Assembly (NCBI RefSeq): GCF_004339085.1
Contig: NZ_SMFX01000001.1
Coordinates: 567,580-631,579 of the forward strand
DNA: 64,000 bases
Source of the DNA: Thiogranum longum
GTDB lineage: Bacteria; Pseudomonadota; Gammaproteobacteria; DSM-19610
Direction of reading: 5' to 3'
This document shows, piece after piece, positions 20,366 through 29,548 of the stretch (positions are counted from its first letter, which is position 1; every line of letters begins with the position of its first letter). Position numbers and translations under genes: made by a program. The notes under the pieces are model-generated. The model saw only the letters and a program-made list of their open reading frames with translations. It did no database searches and was not told the DNA's origin.

Positions 20366-20964
20366 TCGGTTACCTGCACGGCGTACTGCGCGACAAGCAG
20401 CCACCTTCTCTGCTGATTGAAGTGCAGGGCGTGGGGTACGAAATCGAAGCGCCAATGACAACCTTCTACGATCTGCCTGCGGTGGGTGAGCCGGTCAGGC
20501 TTTATACACACCTTGCCGTGCGGGAAGATGCGCACACGCTGTACGGTTTCAGCAAACTGTCTGATCGCACCCTGTTCCGCACACTGATCAAGGTCAACGG
20601 GGTGGGCGCAAAAATGGCGCTGACCATCCTGTCCGGTATGGAAGCCAGCCTGTTTGCCGGCTGTGTGCAGGCCGGTGATACCGCCGCCCTGGTCAAGTTA
20701 CCGGGTGTTGGCAAGAAAACCGCCGAGCGCCTGGTGGTGGAAATGCGGGATCGGCTCGCAGACTGGGATACTTCGGGTGTCGGCGTGGCGGGTGGAAAAC
20801 AGCCGCTGGCAGACGTGCTCAACCCGGTGGAAGAAGCCGTCAGCGCACTGGTGGCACTCGGCTACAAACCGGCCGATGCCAGTCGCATGGTGCGGGCTGT
20901 CGATGTCGATGATCTGGGCACGGAAGCGATTATCCGCAGCGCCCTGCAGTCCATGGTCAAGTAA
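20362..20964 (+). CDS. ruvA: Holliday junction branch migration protein RuvA
   Basis: RuvA binds the junction and loads RuvB. The 200-residue product has the N-terminal OB domain ('MIGYLHGVLRD'), two helix-hairpin-helix motifs ('LIKVNGVGAKMALTIL' and 'LVKLPGVGKKTAERLVVEM') and the flexible linker followed by the C-terminal RuvB-binding domain ('EEAVSALVALGYKPADASRMV'). Its ATG overlaps the ruvC stop. ruvB is 2.2 kb away, separated by an unrelated lipoprotein gene. Confidence 0.96.
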   Translation: MIGYLHGVLRDKQPPSLLIEVQGVGYEIEAPMTTFYDLPAVGEPVRLYTHLAVREDAHTLYGFSKLSDRTLFRTLIKVNGVGAKMALTILSGMEASLFAGCVQAGDTAALVKLPGVGKKTAERLVVEMRDRLADWDTSGVGVAGGKQPLADVLNPVEEAVSALVALGYKPADASRMVRAVDVDDLGTEAIIRSALQSMVK

Positions 20965-21152
20965 TAAACCAGCAGGTTTTCTGGCAATTCCGCATTTTTT
21001 ACCTGCCGGGTATGTAATTCGCTAATTGGCGACATGGCCAGTCGTCCAAACTCTGCCTGGCTGGTGACATTGTCACATTCGTGCTGCTTCGCTCCCTCTA
21101 GTCTTCATCACCCTGCCAATACCGGCGGAGTGTCTGAGAGGCTGAATACGTC

Positions 21153-23072
21153 ATGCAATTTTCTTCATTTACAAAACTCGCTGCTGCGGCCGCGTTATCA
21201 ATACTGGTTTCAGCCTGCGGCGGTGGCGGAGCCTCACAGGATGCGACTGCAGCTGAGCAGTCCAGCGGCGTCATTGGCAGTAAAGGTACGGGTTCGGATA
21301 CCGGCAACAGCAACAGCAACAGCAACAGCGGTACTGTGGTAACCGGTACCACAGTAACCTTTATGCATATGAATGATCTGCATGCTCACCTGACACCCCA
21401 CCAGGATCGGGTCGTTGATACACAGGGTGAATCAAAAATTGTTGAACGTGGTGGCCTGGCCCGGATGGCGACCCTGATCCAGCGTATTCGCACAGAAAAC
21501 CCCGACAGTGTGTTAATGAACATCGGTGATACCTATCACGGCGGTGCCGAGGCCATGTTTACGCTGGGTAACGCCATTGTTGATCCAGTCAATGCGCTGG
21601 GTATTGACGTCGGTGTGCCGGGAAACTGGGATTTTGGCTACAGCTCGGTGGTATTCCGCTTGCGCTATACGGATACAGCTCTGCTACCGGCAGAAATGAT
21701 TGCCGATAAGCTCATGCCAACATTCACAGCCATAAAAAAACCGAACTTCCCCAACCTGGCTGCCAACATGACGTCGCGTCTGACCGGTGAGACTGTTCTC
21801 CCGCCGACCCTGATGAAAGATGTGAATGGCGTGCAGGTAGGCTTCATTGGTCTTACCTCCGATATTGTAAAGTTTGTCTATCCGCTGCTTGCGCCGCTGT
21901 TTGATTTTGCCGGTGACGGTCAGACATCTGCCGAGGCTGAAGCGACCTACCGGGATCTGGTTAACCAGTATGCAACAACCTTGCGTAACGAGGGTGCTGA
22001 TATCGTGGTGGTGATGTCAGAGCTGGGTATCCACAAGGATTTCCGTCTTGCCCAGATAGTCGATAACGGTGCGGTCGATGTATTCTTCTCGGCGCATACG
22101 CACGAAGCAACGTTTGAACCCCTGGTTTCCGGGAGTGGTGCGCTGGTAGTCGAGGCGGGTAATGATGGTTACCTCGGGCGGATGGATATTACTGTTGAGG
22201 GCGGCAAGGTTACCGGGCGTAACTGGGAGTTGCTGACTATCGACAGTACATTACCGGAAGATGAAGCGGTTGCCGCCCTGGTTCGCAAGGCGCGTGCACC
22301 GTTTATGGCGGCCGATATTAAATTTTCAGATCCCATGCCCAACAGTCTGCTGGCACTGGTAAAACCGCTTGACACGGTGGTTGGCTACACGGACACCAGC
22401 CTGGACCGTCGTGGCGCCCTGCAAAATACCTTCAACAATGCCATGACGGACATTATGCGTAACTATGGTCAAACGGATCTGGCCATGAATCCGGGATTCC
22501 GTTTTGATGCTGAAGTGGCGTCCGGTGTGATGCTTGAAGATAATACCCTGGCGACCGGTGATATTACGCTGGAAGATATTTACCGGTTCTATCCGCTGAT
22601 GTTCACACTGGCGACCGCTGAGGTTGCCGGCGCGCGCCTGAAGGAGATCCTGGAAGAGTCATTGAGCAGTACCTTTTCACCCGACGCATTCCGCCAGCGT
22701 GGTGGCTGGCTGGAAGGCTGGTCAGGTCTGCAATTGACTGTTAACCTCGCCAACCCCGATGGTCAGCGTGTGCTGGAAATGCGCCTGAAGGATAGTGGCG
22801 AACTGATCACGGATTCGACACTGGTGACAGTCACTGGCTGTAAACGACCGATCGAGCCACGCGATATTCTCTGCCGTCACAGCGGGTTCAATAATGTTGC
22901 CGCGTTACTCGCTACCGGCACAGGAGAGCCCTGGTCGATTATCGACCTGCTGATCGAAGGTGTTTCGACGGGTGTACTGTTCGATGCCGGGCGCCAGGAT
23001 ATCGTCGATCTCAATTCCACGCCGATGTGGCCACTGACGCCCTTTATCCAGCCGCTTGAGGGTGTGCAATAG
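21153..23072 (+). CDS. SoxB/5'-nucleotidase-like metallophosphatase lipoprotein
   Basis: The 639-residue protein has a lipoprotein signal (lipobox LVSAC, then Gly at +2, consistent with the outer membrane) and a Ser/Asn repeat linker. Its metallophosphoesterase domain shows 'MHMNDLHAHL', 'MNIGDTYHGG', 'PGNWDFGYS' and 'FFSAHTHEATF', followed by a 5'-nucleotidase C-terminal domain ('GALQNTFNNAMTDIM', 'DITLEDIYRFYPLMF'). The usual GNHEFD motif of 5'-nucleotidases is replaced by GNWDF, which is closer to the HWE motif of SoxB. It may hydrolyse nucleotides or another ester outside the cytoplasm; the substrate is unknown. It splits ruvA from ruvB. Confidence 0.85.
   Translation: MQFSSFTKLAAAAALSILVSACGGGGASQDATAAEQSSGVIGSKGTGSDTGNSNSNSNSGTVVTGTTVTFMHMNDLHAHLTPHQDRVVDTQGESKIVERGGLARMATLIQRIRTENPDSVLMNIGDTYHGGAEAMFTLGNAIVDPVNALGIDVGVPGNWDFGYSSVVFRLRYTDTALLPAEMIADKLMPTFTAIKKPNFPNLAANMTSRLTGETVLPPTLMKDVNGVQVGFIGLTSDIVKFVYPLLAPLFDFAGDGQTSAEAEATYRDLVNQYATTLRNEGADIVVVMSELGIHKDFRLAQIVDNGAVDVFFSAHTHEATFEPLVSGSGALVVEAGNDGYLGRMDITVEGGKVTGRNWELLTIDSTLPEDEAVAALVRKARAPFMAADIKFSDPMPNSLLALVKPLDTVVGYTDTSLDRRGALQNTFNNAMTDIMRNYGQTDLAMNPGFRFDAEVASGVMLEDNTLATGDITLEDIYRFYPLMFTLATAEVAGARLKEILEESLSSTFSPDAFRQRGGWLEGWSGLQLTVNLANPDGQRVLEMRLKDSGELITDSTLVTVTGCKRPIEPRDILCRHSGFNNVAALLATGTGEPWSIIDLLIEGVSTGVLFDAGRQDIVDLNSTPMWPLTPFIQPLEGVQ
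21302..21327 (+). repeat. In-frame hexanucleotide repeat (AACAGC)n in linker
   Basis: Four copies of AACAGC encode alternating Asn-Ser just after the lipid anchor. Unit length is two codons, so copy changes would alter linker length without a frameshift. Confidence 0.7.
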
Positions 23073-23167
23073 ACCCCATTCCCCCCGGGGGGAGCTTTTC
23101 CGGCAGCTGTACGGTCTGGCTTTGTCAGTGCTGTACCCGTAACGGGTGAACCGGTATCCTCATACGC

Positions 23168-24205
23168 ATGATTGAACCGGATCGCATTGTTACCGCCACA
23201 GCCTCGTCACAGGACGAGGCTGTGGATCGCGCCATTCGTCCGAAGCAGCTGGCTGACTATGTCGGCCAGCCGCAGGTGACCGAGCAGATGGAAGTCTTTA
23301 TCGAGGCAGCGCGGCGGCGTAAAGATGCGCTCGATCACGTGCTGATCTTTGGCCCCCCAGGTCTGGGAAAGACCACACTGGCGCACATTATCGCCAATGA
23401 AATGGGCGCCAACTTGCGCCACAGTGCCGGACCGGTGCTGGAAAAACAGGGTGATCTGGCGGCCTTGCTGACCAACCTCGAACCGCACGATGTGTTATTT
23501 GTCGATGAGATTCATCGTCTCAGCCCGGTGGTCGAGGAAATTCTCTACCCGGCCATGGAAGACTATCAGCTGGATATTGTTATCGGGGAAGGACCGGCGG
23601 CGCGTTCCATCAAGCTAGATCTGCCGCCCTTCACGCTGGTGGGTGCGACGACCCGCGCAGGATTGCTGACCTCGCCATTGCGGGACCGTTTCGGCATCGT
23701 GCAGCGGCTGGAGTTCTATAATGCAACGGACCTGGCGGTCATTCTGAAACGCTCTGCACATATTCTTGGTATTGAAATCGATGAGGCCGGCGCCTGCGCG
23801 CTGGCCTCACGTTCCAGGGGCACACCGCGTATTGCCAATCGTCTGCTGCGCCGGGTGCGCGACTTTGCCGAGATCAAGGCGAAGGGGAAGGTGACGGCCG
23901 ATGTGGTAGAGGCTGCCATGAACATGCTGGATGTCGACCCACAGGGTTTTGACAGCCAGGATCGGCGCCTGCTGCGAACCATTATCGAAAAATTCGATGG
24001 TGGCCCGGTAGGTGTGGAAAACCTGGCTGCCGCTATAGGTGAAGAGAAAGGTACGATCGAAGATGTGCTGGAACCCTACCTGATCCAGCAGGGTTTTATT
24101 ATACGCACCCCGCGCGGCCGAATGGCGACCCGTCATGCCTGGTTGCAACTGGGACTCAAGCCGCCCAGACCGGAAGGTGAAGCATTGCCTTTAATCGACG
24201 GCTGA
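23168..24205 (+). CDS. ruvB: Holliday junction branch migration ATPase RuvB
   Basis: A 345-residue AAA+ motor that drives branch migration with RuvA. Walker A is [12 protein letters not shown], Walker B '[10 protein letters not shown]', sensor 1 'LVGATTRAG', and the arginine-finger region 'LRDRFG'. The C-terminal winged helix ends with '[13 protein letters not shown]'. ruvB starts 95 bp after the lipoprotein gene, with a GC-rich palindrome (CCCCCCGGGGGG, 23081-23092) between, so it may have its own promoter. Confidence 0.97.
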   Translation: MIEPDRIVTATASSQDEAVDRAIRPKQLADYVGQPQVTEQMEVFIEAARRRKDALDHVLIFGPPGLGKTTLAHIIANEMGANLRHSAGPVLEKQGDLAALLTNLEPHDVLFVDEIHRLSPVVEEILYPAMEDYQLDIVIGEGPAARSIKLDLPPFTLVGATTRAGLLTSPLRDRFGIVQRLEFYNATDLAVILKRSAHILGIEIDEAGACALASRSRGTPRIANRLLRRVRDFAEIKAKGKVTADVVEAAMNMLDVDPQGFDSQDRRLLRTIIEKFDGGPVGVENLAAAIGEEKGTIEDVLEPYLIQQGFIIRTPRGRMATRHAWLQLGLKPPRPEGEALPLIDG

Positions 24206-24224
24206 CTTGCGGTAGAGAGGTTGC

Positions 24225-25352
24225 TTAACCTGTTCGTAATAGCTTCGTCAGGTGCTTCATGATTTCAGCAGCCGTATGGGCATGCGAGGTCAGCTTGCCC
24301 CCGTAAATACTCAGCAGGCGCGGTGTATTTTCGTCGTAGTGAAGCATGGTATCTCTTGAGCGATTGAACACCTTTGTATGACTGGCCGGTAACACGCGCA
24401 GGCCGGCAAAGGCCTCGATAACATCGCTGGTATCCAGCTTGCTGTTGAAATAATGGTTGTATACATCGAGCAGGTACGTTTGTTCCTCTTCCAGTGGGTG
24501 AACATCGGCCGGGTCCCCCTGGTAGTGGGTTTCAGTTGTACCGATCATGATCCGGTCCTGCCAGGGCATGATGAAGATAGCGCGCTGGTCCTGCGGTGCC
24601 TCCAGGTAGTAGATTCCCTGTTTCAATGATCCTGGCACGATGATGTGTGTGCCCTGAACCAGTTCAATATCCACAGGTGTTTGCCGGGGTGTAATGTGTT
24701 CAAGGACACGGTTAACCCACGGGCCGCTGGCATTGACTACTGCCCTGGCGGTAAGGGTTTCTTTTCCTGCCGGCCCACAGCACGTTATCTGGCAAGCTGC
24801 CGGTTCGCAGATGGCTTGTTCAAATATCGTGTTAAAAGAGACTTTCGCGCCAAGCGTGCCGGCATCATGAAGTATGGCGCGGGTCAGTTCGCGGTCATCG
24901 GTTTGCGCATCGAAGTAGCGGAATACTGCACGCAGTCCGCCCGTATTCAACCCGTCCAGCGTATCCCAGTCGCTTTCGGGTAGCCGGGTAAAACGGTGGC
25001 CGCCAAGCAGCTGGTATAGCCACAGTCCGGCAGCAATTTTCCAGGGCGGGCGCGTGGTACTTGCATAGACCGGTATATAGAACGGGGTGAGTGTCACCAG
25101 TGACGGACGCTCCTTTAGCAGGGTGCGTTGTTCCTGCAGGCACTGGCGTACCAGCCTGAACTGGCCGGATTCCAGGTAGCGCAGGCCGCCGTGGATCAGT
25201 TTTGACGAACGGCTCGATGTACCTTCCGCTGCGTGGCTGAATTGCTCAATTACGCGAACACTATAGCCCTGGAGTGCGGCCGCATAGGCCACAGCGGCGC
25301 CGTGTATCCCGGCACCGATAACGAGAACATCACACATCGTGGCGGCAGGCAT
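24225..25352 (-). CDS. FAD-dependent glycerol-3-phosphate dehydrogenase-like oxidoreductase (short GlpD)
   Basis: The 375-residue protein has the FAD dinucleotide motif 'VLVIGAGIHGAAVAYAAALQG' and the GlpD/DAO signature 'SSRSSKLIHGGLRYLESGQFRLV'. GlpD oxidises glycerol-3-phosphate to dihydroxyacetone phosphate and feeds the quinone pool. It ends after 'GLRVLPA...SIYGGKLTSHAHTAAEIM', so it lacks the about 120-residue helical C-terminal domain of E. coli GlpD. It overlaps the upstream diesterase gene by 23 bp, so it lies in the same operon. An alternative start is ATG 25337. Confidence 0.82.
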   Translation of the reverse strand: MPAATMCDVLVIGAGIHGAAVAYAAALQGYSVRVIEQFSHAAEGTSSRSSKLIHGGLRYLESGQFRLVRQCLQEQRTLLKERPSLVTLTPFYIPVYASTTRPPWKIAAGLWLYQLLGGHRFTRLPESDWDTLDGLNTGGLRAVFRYFDAQTDDRELTRAILHDAGTLGAKVSFNTIFEQAICEPAACQITCCGPAGKETLTARAVVNASGPWVNRVLEHITPRQTPVDIELVQGTHIIVPGSLKQGIYYLEAPQDQRAIFIMPWQDRIMIGTTETHYQGDPADVHPLEEEQTYLLDVYNHYFNSKLDTSDVIEAFAGLRVLPASHTKVFNRSRDTMLHYDENTPRLLSIYGGKLTSHAHTAAEIMKHLTKLLRTG

Positions 25353-26097
25353 TTCTGGCCAGTAGCGGATGTTTTATCAGGCGCGTGATATCGCCGGTTT
25401 CGATCAGGCGGATGCCGCGCTGTGCCCAGCCCAGTGCCTGTTGTGGATCCAGAATGTCATAGAGCATCCACTGCCAGGTGCCACTCCACAGAGGTTCGTC
25501 CGAGGGTATTTTCTTCTGGTTACAGATAAGGTAATCCGGGTTCAGTTGTTCGGCGCGTTTCCGTTGCGCGTCATTATAGCGGTGCAGTACCCAGCCGATC
25601 TGTAACGGGTCTGTATGACTGACAAGATGCAGTGCAGTGTCGTCGAAAGAAATAAGTACGCAACGATCATAATGTCCATGCAAGGTTTCCAGCAAGGTGG
25701 ATATTACATTCTCTCGTCCAAAGTGATCCAGGCTTTCGGTCTTTATTTCCACCATGGCCCGCACATTGGTCTGCTCAGAGAGCCATGTCAGTACTTCATC
25801 CAGTAACGGAGTTACTGCAGGTTTGAACCGGTCACCAAATTTATCTGCTTGATGCACGCTGATATCACGGCAGTCCGCAGCGTCCAGATTGAACACGCTG
25901 CGTGTATCTTCGCCGGTTCTCCGGAAGTCGGCATCGTGTAGCAGCACGAATGTGCCATCGGCACACATTTGTATGTCGAACTCCAGCCAGCAGGCACCTG
26001 CTTCGACGGCCGCTTGCAGGGCTGGCCAGCTGTTTTCCGGGTATTCCCGCATATCGCCACGGTGGGCAACCAGCCAGGGTATGTTTTCAGTTGTCAT
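25330..26097 (-). CDS. Glycerophosphodiester phosphodiesterase
   Basis: The 255-residue GDPD-family TIM barrel hydrolyses glycerophosphodiesters to an alcohol and glycerol-3-phosphate. Catalytic signatures 'LVAHRGDMREYPENS' (HRG and the ENT-like site) and 'WLEFDIQMCADGTFVLLHD' (ExD and HD) are intact. No signal peptide is seen, so it is cytoplasmic. ATG 26097 was chosen; an upstream in-frame extension runs through glpK in another frame. It overlaps the kinase gene by 11 bp and the GlpD-like gene by 23 bp. Confidence 0.9.
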   Translation of the reverse strand: MTTENIPWLVAHRGDMREYPENSWPALQAAVEAGACWLEFDIQMCADGTFVLLHDADFRRTGEDTRSVFNLDAADCRDISVHQADKFGDRFKPAVTPLLDEVLTWLSEQTNVRAMVEIKTESLDHFGRENVISTLLETLHGHYDRCVLISFDDTALHLVSHTDPLQIGWVLHRYNDAQRKRAEQLNPDYLICNQKKIPSDEPLWSGTWQWMLYDILDPQQALGWAQRGIRLIETGDITRLIKHPLLARNACRHDV

Positions 26098-27499
26098 TCG
26101 GAGTACCCGCTTGCTGGTCCAGCAGGTCAACAAATTTTCGGTAACGATCCAGTAAGGGGGCGTCCACCCGGGGGTAGAATACTGGCGCTTCACCCCGTGC
26201 AGACCAGTCGCCTGATTGTCCACCCGCCAGCCAGGCAACGCCACGAGCGCTCGCTTCGGGATCGTCAGATCGTTCGACCGGTCGTTGCGACAGGTTGGCA
26301 AGCTTTTGGCAAAGCGCGTCGAGATGTGAGAGACCGCCACTGACCTGGAGGTGCTCCAGCGTTGTTACGCGCAGCATATATTGCAGATTATATTGAAGCA
26401 GGAACAGGATGCTTTCGATGACGGCAACTGCGCGTTCCGCTTTCGTCAGTGCGGGGTTTTCCGGGACAAATTTCTGTTCCGTTTGTGGTCGCCACCAGGG
26501 GGATCCCAGGCCACCTGTGCTGTTCACAAACAGCGGTGGTGAGGTGATGTCTGCCAGCCACTCGGGGAGTCGGGCGGTTAAATCATTGACGCCGTACTGT
26601 TCCGAAAACCATTGTAATGCGCTGCCGGCACCGTTTACCGTGCCCTCGATCAGCCACTCCGCATTTTGTGTATCGCTGCAGGACAAGCTGCTGAGGAGTT
26701 CGGGTATCCCGTCATTCGGCGGTTGCGCAGCCAGAATAAATGCGCCACTCCCCAGGTTGATTCGTGCGCAGCCATGCGCAGGCACACCATTGCTGTGCCA
26801 GGCTGCATTCTGGTCGCCACACACTGCGGTTATCGGTATATCGCTGTCGACAAGCTTCCCGTAGTCAGTAACAACAGGTCGACATTCCGGAAGGTTGTGG
26901 AGTGGAAGCTGGAACCAGTCAGCAAGCTGGTTTGACCAGTCGAGGGAAGAGATGTCCATCAGCTGCATCCGCTGGGCATTGCTGTGATCGACAACATGGC
27001 CGCCACCCGTCAGATGCATGAGCAAAAAACTGGCCAGTGGGCCGAGTCGAAGTTCCGGTTCACTGGCCAGTAACTGGTGTAACCAGTGCAGCTTGCTGGC
27101 GCCATAGTGGGCGGAGAGTGGCAGGCCGGAACATTCACGGATGGCGGTAGCGTGTGGCTGAAGTGCGGTGACAAGCGGTGCTCCGCGGGTATCCTGCCAG
27201 CTAATAGCAGCGGACAGCGGTGCACCATTTGCCTGCCACGCCAGAACGGTGGAGCGCTGAGTGGTAATGCCACAGGCATGGACGCGATCGCGTTCCCCGG
27301 GTGGGAGTGACTGGAGGGTTTGCCTGACTGCTTCGGTGACAGAATCAAGTATTTCACCAGGATCCTGTTCCACCCGGTTCACCTGTGCCCTGTTGAGGGT
27401 GACGGGGATGAGGTGGCCGGCAACCCGTTTGCCGTTTGCATCAAACAGCAGCGCCCGGCTGGCGTGAGTCCCCTGGTCAATCGCGAGCACATAGTCCAT
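26087..27499 (-). CDS. glpK: FGGY family carbohydrate kinase, probable glycerol kinase
   Basis: A 470-residue kinase with the FGGY N-terminal motif 'YVLAIDQGTHASRALLFD', the 'AISWQDTRG' segment, and the second domain 'CGDQNAAWHSNG' and 'INLGSGAFI'. Glycerol kinase makes glycerol-3-phosphate. Operon partners (GDPD and GlpD-like) support that substrate, but the active-site region differs from E. coli GlpK, so another polyol is possible. ATG 27499 was chosen over an upstream frame extension to 27568. It diverges from the HIT gene with 71 bp between. Confidence 0.78.
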   Translation of the reverse strand: MDYVLAIDQGTHASRALLFDANGKRVAGHLIPVTLNRAQVNRVEQDPGEILDSVTEAVRQTLQSLPPGERDRVHACGITTQRSTVLAWQANGAPLSAAISWQDTRGAPLVTALQPHATAIRECSGLPLSAHYGASKLHWLHQLLASEPELRLGPLASFLLMHLTGGGHVVDHSNAQRMQLMDISSLDWSNQLADWFQLPLHNLPECRPVVTDYGKLVDSDIPITAVCGDQNAAWHSNGVPAHGCARINLGSGAFILAAQPPNDGIPELLSSLSCSDTQNAEWLIEGTVNGAGSALQWFSEQYGVNDLTARLPEWLADITSPPLFVNSTGGLGSPWWRPQTEQKFVPENPALTKAERAVAVIESILFLLQYNLQYMLRVTTLEHLQVSGGLSHLDALCQKLANLSQRPVERSDDPEASARGVAWLAGGQSGDWSARGEAPVFYPRVDAPLLDRYRKFVDLLDQQAGTPNDN

Positions 27500-27570
27500 G
27501 GCGCTAACGATAACGCCATTAGCTTGAATGCAGAAGAGGGCAGGCGTACAAAGCAGGTCAGAGACCACAC

Positions 27571-28011
27571 ATGGAGCAGCACTTGGACGAGGATTTTAAA
27601 CTGCACCCGCGCCTGGCGGAGGATTGCATATCGGTTGGCCATTTGCGGCTGTGCCGGTTGCTGTTGCTGAATGATTCGCGTTATCCCTGGTTTGTGCTGG
27701 TTCCCACGCGTGCCGGTGTGACAGAGGTGTTTGAACTCAGCGAAACGCAGCAACAGCAGTTGTGGCGGGAATCCGCACAACTTTCGCGTTACCTGAAGGA
27801 AAAATACGCGGCAGACAAAATCAATATCGGTGCACTGGGTAACCTGGTGCCACAATTGCACGTGCATCATATTGCACGTTTCATTGATGATCCTGCATGG
27901 CCCGGGCCGGTATGGGGGCACAGTGCAGCAGTACCCTACAAAAAAGCAGACCTGCAGCAAAGGGTGGATTCCGTACGAAAGTGGTTTGCAGATGAGTTGA
28001 CAGATAAATAA
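27571..28011 (+). CDS. HIT family protein
   Basis: The 146-residue protein has the histidine-triad motif 'QLHVHHIAR' (HxHxH) near residue 93, characteristic of HIT nucleotide hydrolases or transferases such as Hint and AP4A hydrolases. 'LLNDSRYPWFVLVPTR' fits the proteobacterial subgroup of DUF-like HIT proteins. The substrate is unknown. It is followed after 17 bp by a small lipoprotein gene with its own SD. Confidence 0.88.
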   Translation: MEQHLDEDFKLHPRLAEDCISVGHLRLCRLLLLNDSRYPWFVLVPTRAGVTEVFELSETQQQQLWRESAQLSRYLKEKYAADKINIGALGNLVPQLHVHHIARFIDDPAWPGPVWGHSAAVPYKKADLQQRVDSVRKWFADELTDK

Positions 28012-28028
28012 CCAACAGGAGAACTGCG

Positions 28029-28235
28029 ATGCAGAGATGGATCATCATAGCGTGCCTGGCCGGGTTGGCCTCGGCCTGCTCATCCCCGTCAGATGACGCT
28101 ACAGAGTCGGCGGCTGATAAGCCCGAACATGTGTGGCAGGACCAGGTTGACACGCTGGAGAAGGCGCGTGGCGTCGAACAAACCCTGATGGATGCCCGGC
28201 AACAGCGTGACGAGAAGCTGCGCAAGCAGGAATAA
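28029..28235 (+). CDS. Small putative lipoprotein
   Basis: A 68-residue product with a lipoprotein signal (LASAC, Cys17). The 50-residue mature part is charged and predicted helical ('WQDQVDTLEKARGVEQTLMDARQQRDEKLRKQE'). Start ATG 28029 is preceded by AGGAG. Small lipoproteins of this type are found after HIT genes in related bacteria, as far as I recall. Function unknown. Confidence 0.75.
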   Translation: MQRWIIIACLAGLASACSSPSDDATESAADKPEHVWQDQVDTLEKARGVEQTLMDARQQRDEKLRKQE

Positions 28236-28338
28236 ATTACTCCTGTGGAAGCGGGTAATGTTATACCGTAATAGTGCCACCCCGGTCCGGAGGCTTCATT
28301 TTTCCGGAGGTATAGTGCATATACCTGAAGCTGTGGTA

Positions 28339-28365
28339 GTCGCCAGGCTTTCCTGGCCTGGCGAC
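28339..28365. other. Perfect 10-bp hairpin between convergent genes
   Basis: Arms GTCGCCAGGC / GCCTGGCGAC around a 7-nt loop lie between the small lipoprotein gene and the solute-binding protein gene. There is no adjacent T run, so it is only a possible weak bidirectional terminator. Confidence 0.5.
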
Positions 28366-28397
28366 GCCCGGCAACGTTTTTACGATATCAGTTGCGC

Positions 28398-29369
28398 TCA
28401 GGGGATAGCTTTCAGTTTTAATTCATCGGGAGTGGCTTTAATAAATCCATGGTTGGCATAGATGTTCTGTGCAGCATCGCTTGCCAGGTAGTCGAGGAAG
28501 GTTCTGGCATTCGCCGGGTTGCGGCCGGTCTTCAGGGCGCCAATGGCATAACCGACCTTGTCCTGCTTGTTGTAGGGTGCGGGAATGGCCACACCATCAA
28601 TTTTACGACCTTCTTTTTTGGCGTGAACAACCTCGGTAGCCCATACAATACCGACATCGGCTTCCCCGGTTTCAATGCGGTGCGGGGTTTCACGGTGATG
28701 GCGTGAGGTAAACCAGGTTTTTCCCGGCACGGCCCAGCAGCTTTTGCACATGGCGTTACCGGTGACTTTTTCATACAGCCCAAGGTCCTTGAGCATTTCC
28801 GCGCCGTAGAACTTGAAAATACCTTCGGTCAGTGGATTCGGGTGTGACTGCACCAGGTCATCACGGCCAAGATCTTCAGGGCCCTTGATGTGCTTCGGGT
28901 TGCCTTCAGCGACCATCAGCTCCAGTTTGTTATGGGTATAGATGATGTACTGGTCCATCATACCCTTGCCTTTCAGCTTTTTAAGGTGCCCAAGATTGAC
29001 GCTGGCGTACAGATCGGGGTTCATGGCGGTATTGGTACCGTTAATCTGTCCCTGCTTGAGTAGCTGTTGCTTGAGTATCTGCCCCGGTGGGATGGTTTCC
29101 ACGTAAACCGTTTTGATATCGGGGTGTTTTTTCTGAAAATCTCCGATCAGATCTTCCATGACCATGAACTGGTTGCCTGCCAGGTACATCACCAGGTCGG
29201 CCGTGTAGGAATCGCCGATTTTCCCGTAGTCGGTAGTGTCATTGCTGTGGAAAGTACGGTAGTCGTGCCCCTGGCCGGCATCCTTGGCGGCCTGCGCATT
29301 CAGTGATGTAACTAACAGGATCGGTAGAAATATCAGGGCGGAACGTAGGCTTCTGGCAAGATTCTTCAT
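28398..29369 (-). CDS. Orphan periplasmic solute-binding protein (type 2, ModA/WtpA-like)
   Basis: The 323-residue protein has a Sec signal (ending 'LNAQA') and a two-lobe type 2 periplasmic binding fold: 'LVMYLAGNQFMVMEDLIGDFQKKHP' in lobe 1 and 'GEADVGIVWATEVV' in lobe 2 resemble molybdate/tungstate or oxyanion binders. A CxxC pair (MCKSCW) in lobe 2 is unusual for ModA. There is no permease or ATPase next to it, so it either works with a distant transporter or with a non-ABC partner. A 9-bp perfect inverted repeat lies upstream. Confidence 0.8.
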   Translation of the reverse strand: MKNLARSLRSALIFLPILLVTSLNAQAAKDAGQGHDYRTFHSNDTTDYGKIGDSYTADLVMYLAGNQFMVMEDLIGDFQKKHPDIKTVYVETIPPGQILKQQLLKQGQINGTNTAMNPDLYASVNLGHLKKLKGKGMMDQYIIYTHNKLELMVAEGNPKHIKGPEDLGRDDLVQSHPNPLTEGIFKFYGAEMLKDLGLYEKVTGNAMCKSCWAVPGKTWFTSRHHRETPHRIETGEADVGIVWATEVVHAKKEGRKIDGVAIPAPYNKQDKVGYAIGALKTGRNPANARTFLDYLASDAAQNIYANHGFIKATPDELKLKAIP

Positions 29370-29404
29370 GTCTGCTCCTCGTCTGGTTCTGTGGTTATTC
29401 TTGT

Positions 29405-29432
29405 CATCTTTATGGTTAGTCTTATAAAGATG
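29405..29432. promoter_or_regulatory. Operator-like inverted repeat upstream of solute-binding protein
   Basis: Perfect arms CATCTTTAT (29405-29413) and ATAAAGATG (29424-29432) with a 10-bp spacer lie 36-63 bp before the minus-strand start codon at 29369. The size and symmetry suit a dimeric repressor. The sequence does not match the ModE box I know. Confidence 0.5.
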
Positions 29433-29548
29433 GCGGCAGGGCGCAAAATATTCCCGTCAGTCAGGCAGGCGAAATATCCGAAAGCTGCTATGCTTTTTTC
29501 AGGGTGCGCAGCTTGCGCCTGTGTGAACTGACTACGGGAGAAATAGCT

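Noticed and set aside
21302-21327. CRISPR or direct-repeat array
   Set aside because: The repeats are 6-bp codon pairs in a lipoprotein linker, without spacers. No CRISPR array was seen in the window.
29405-29432. ModE box upstream of the solute-binding protein
   Set aside because: The palindrome CATCTTTAT/ATAAAGATG does not match the ModE consensus I know, so it was listed only as an unknown operator.
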